DNA from: Neoceratodus forsteri
Lineage: Eukaryota > Chordata > Ceratodontiformes > Ceratodontidae
DNA length: 64,000 nucleotides
NCBI GenBank assembly: GCA_016271365.2
Contig: CM057453.1
Location: 1,091,443,001 to 1,091,507,000 of the forward strand
Reading direction: 5' to 3'
How positions within the stretch are numbered: position 1 is the first letter of the stretch; every line of letters starts with the position of its first letter. This document shows positions 63,776-64,000 of this stretch, piece after piece. The notes beneath the pieces were generated by a model. That model did no database searches. It was not told the DNA's origin and saw nothing but the letters and a program-made list of their open reading frames with translations. Position numbers and translations under genes: made by a program.

Positions 63776-64000
63776 AGGCATCCTTTTGTGCCACCACTGA
63801 CAACTTCCATGCACAGAGCCTGAAGTCAAATCACAGTACAAATGTAGTTGTCAGATGTTAGTGTGTGCACCCTCTAAGATGCTGGTGTATGCTACCTACA
63901 GAGGTCTTGGCATTGCAGAGCAGTTGTCACATGGTCCCTTGCCATGCCCAGAGGTATTTTAAGAGGAGCTGCCACCTTATTCGTCCTCACCCACATTGGT
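63776..64000 (+). other. Unclassified intron sequence
   Basis: No feature recognised to the window edge. Confidence 0.4.

Noticed and set aside
1..64000. CRISPR arrays, bacterial operons or plasmid features
   Set aside because: Spliced exon, SINE and LINEs show a vertebrate nuclear genome; tandem repeats here have no spacer structure.
3965..64000. RAD23B exon 3 (beginning at the GKILNDD region)
   Set aside because: No matching sequence noticed on the plus strand; a tblastn of RAD23B would settle it.

Overview
This window is a stretch of a large animal (eukaryotic) genome. The only host coding sequence I can identify is one 82-bp exon at 3883-3964. It encodes part of the ubiquitin-like domain of the nucleotide-excision-repair protein RAD23B and has an AG acceptor and a GT donor. 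Everything else is intron 1 (1-3882) and intron 2 (3965-64000) of that gene, filled with transposons. RAD23B sequence, a tRNA/MIR-like SINE, TTAA-flanked MITEs, many DIRS elements and CR1, L2 and L1/Tx1 LINEs together point to a large-genome tetrapod, most likely an amphibian (caecilian or salamander). That placement is inference; the species cannot be read from the sequence.

Layout. 1-1585: 3' part of a DIRS element whose tyrosine recombinase (YR) gene carries a 191-bp MITE. 1700-2250: CR1 fragment. 3883-3964: RAD23B exon 2. 4226-6539: two TTAA MITEs, a SINE and the poly(A) end of an L1/Tx1 element. 5768-18450: one minus-strand L1/Tx1 copy, framed by a 17-bp target duplication and split by a MITE, a complete 6.1-kb DIRS element (7834-13978) and an L2 LINE (15337-18188). 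18450-22066: palindromic elements and a 26-bp minisatellite. 22067-25769: CR1 with an esterase ORF1. 25770-38828: a second DIRS family, split by another CR1 and by a minus-strand LINE with 5' tandem monomers. 38970-42700: L2 split by a small third-family DIRS. 42701-45929: decayed DIRS. 46291-51304: foldback elements. 51476-58860: decayed DIRS split by an L2. 59820-63775: decayed DIRS split by a palindrome-ended element and a CR1.

How the parts work together. Six of the seven DIRS copies keep the signature structure: inverted terminal repeats plus an internal complementary region (ICR) that is the reverse complement of the joined left and right ends. The seventh (51476-58860) is cut off inside its ICR. 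Encoded parts are a Gag-like protein, RT-RNase H (with a Dam-methyltransferase-like tail) and a YR, in overlapping frames. Almost all are broken. The nesting gives a relative order of insertions.

The least explained signal is a set of elements at about 20.9, 50.2 and 60.8 kb, plus a solo hairpin at 19.5 kb. Each has a 130-145-bp hairpin at one end, a smaller hairpin near the other, short terminal inverted repeats and, in two cases, a 4-bp target duplication. Their hairpin loops are related but occur in both orientations relative to the body. I regard this as the best candidate for an undescribed system here.
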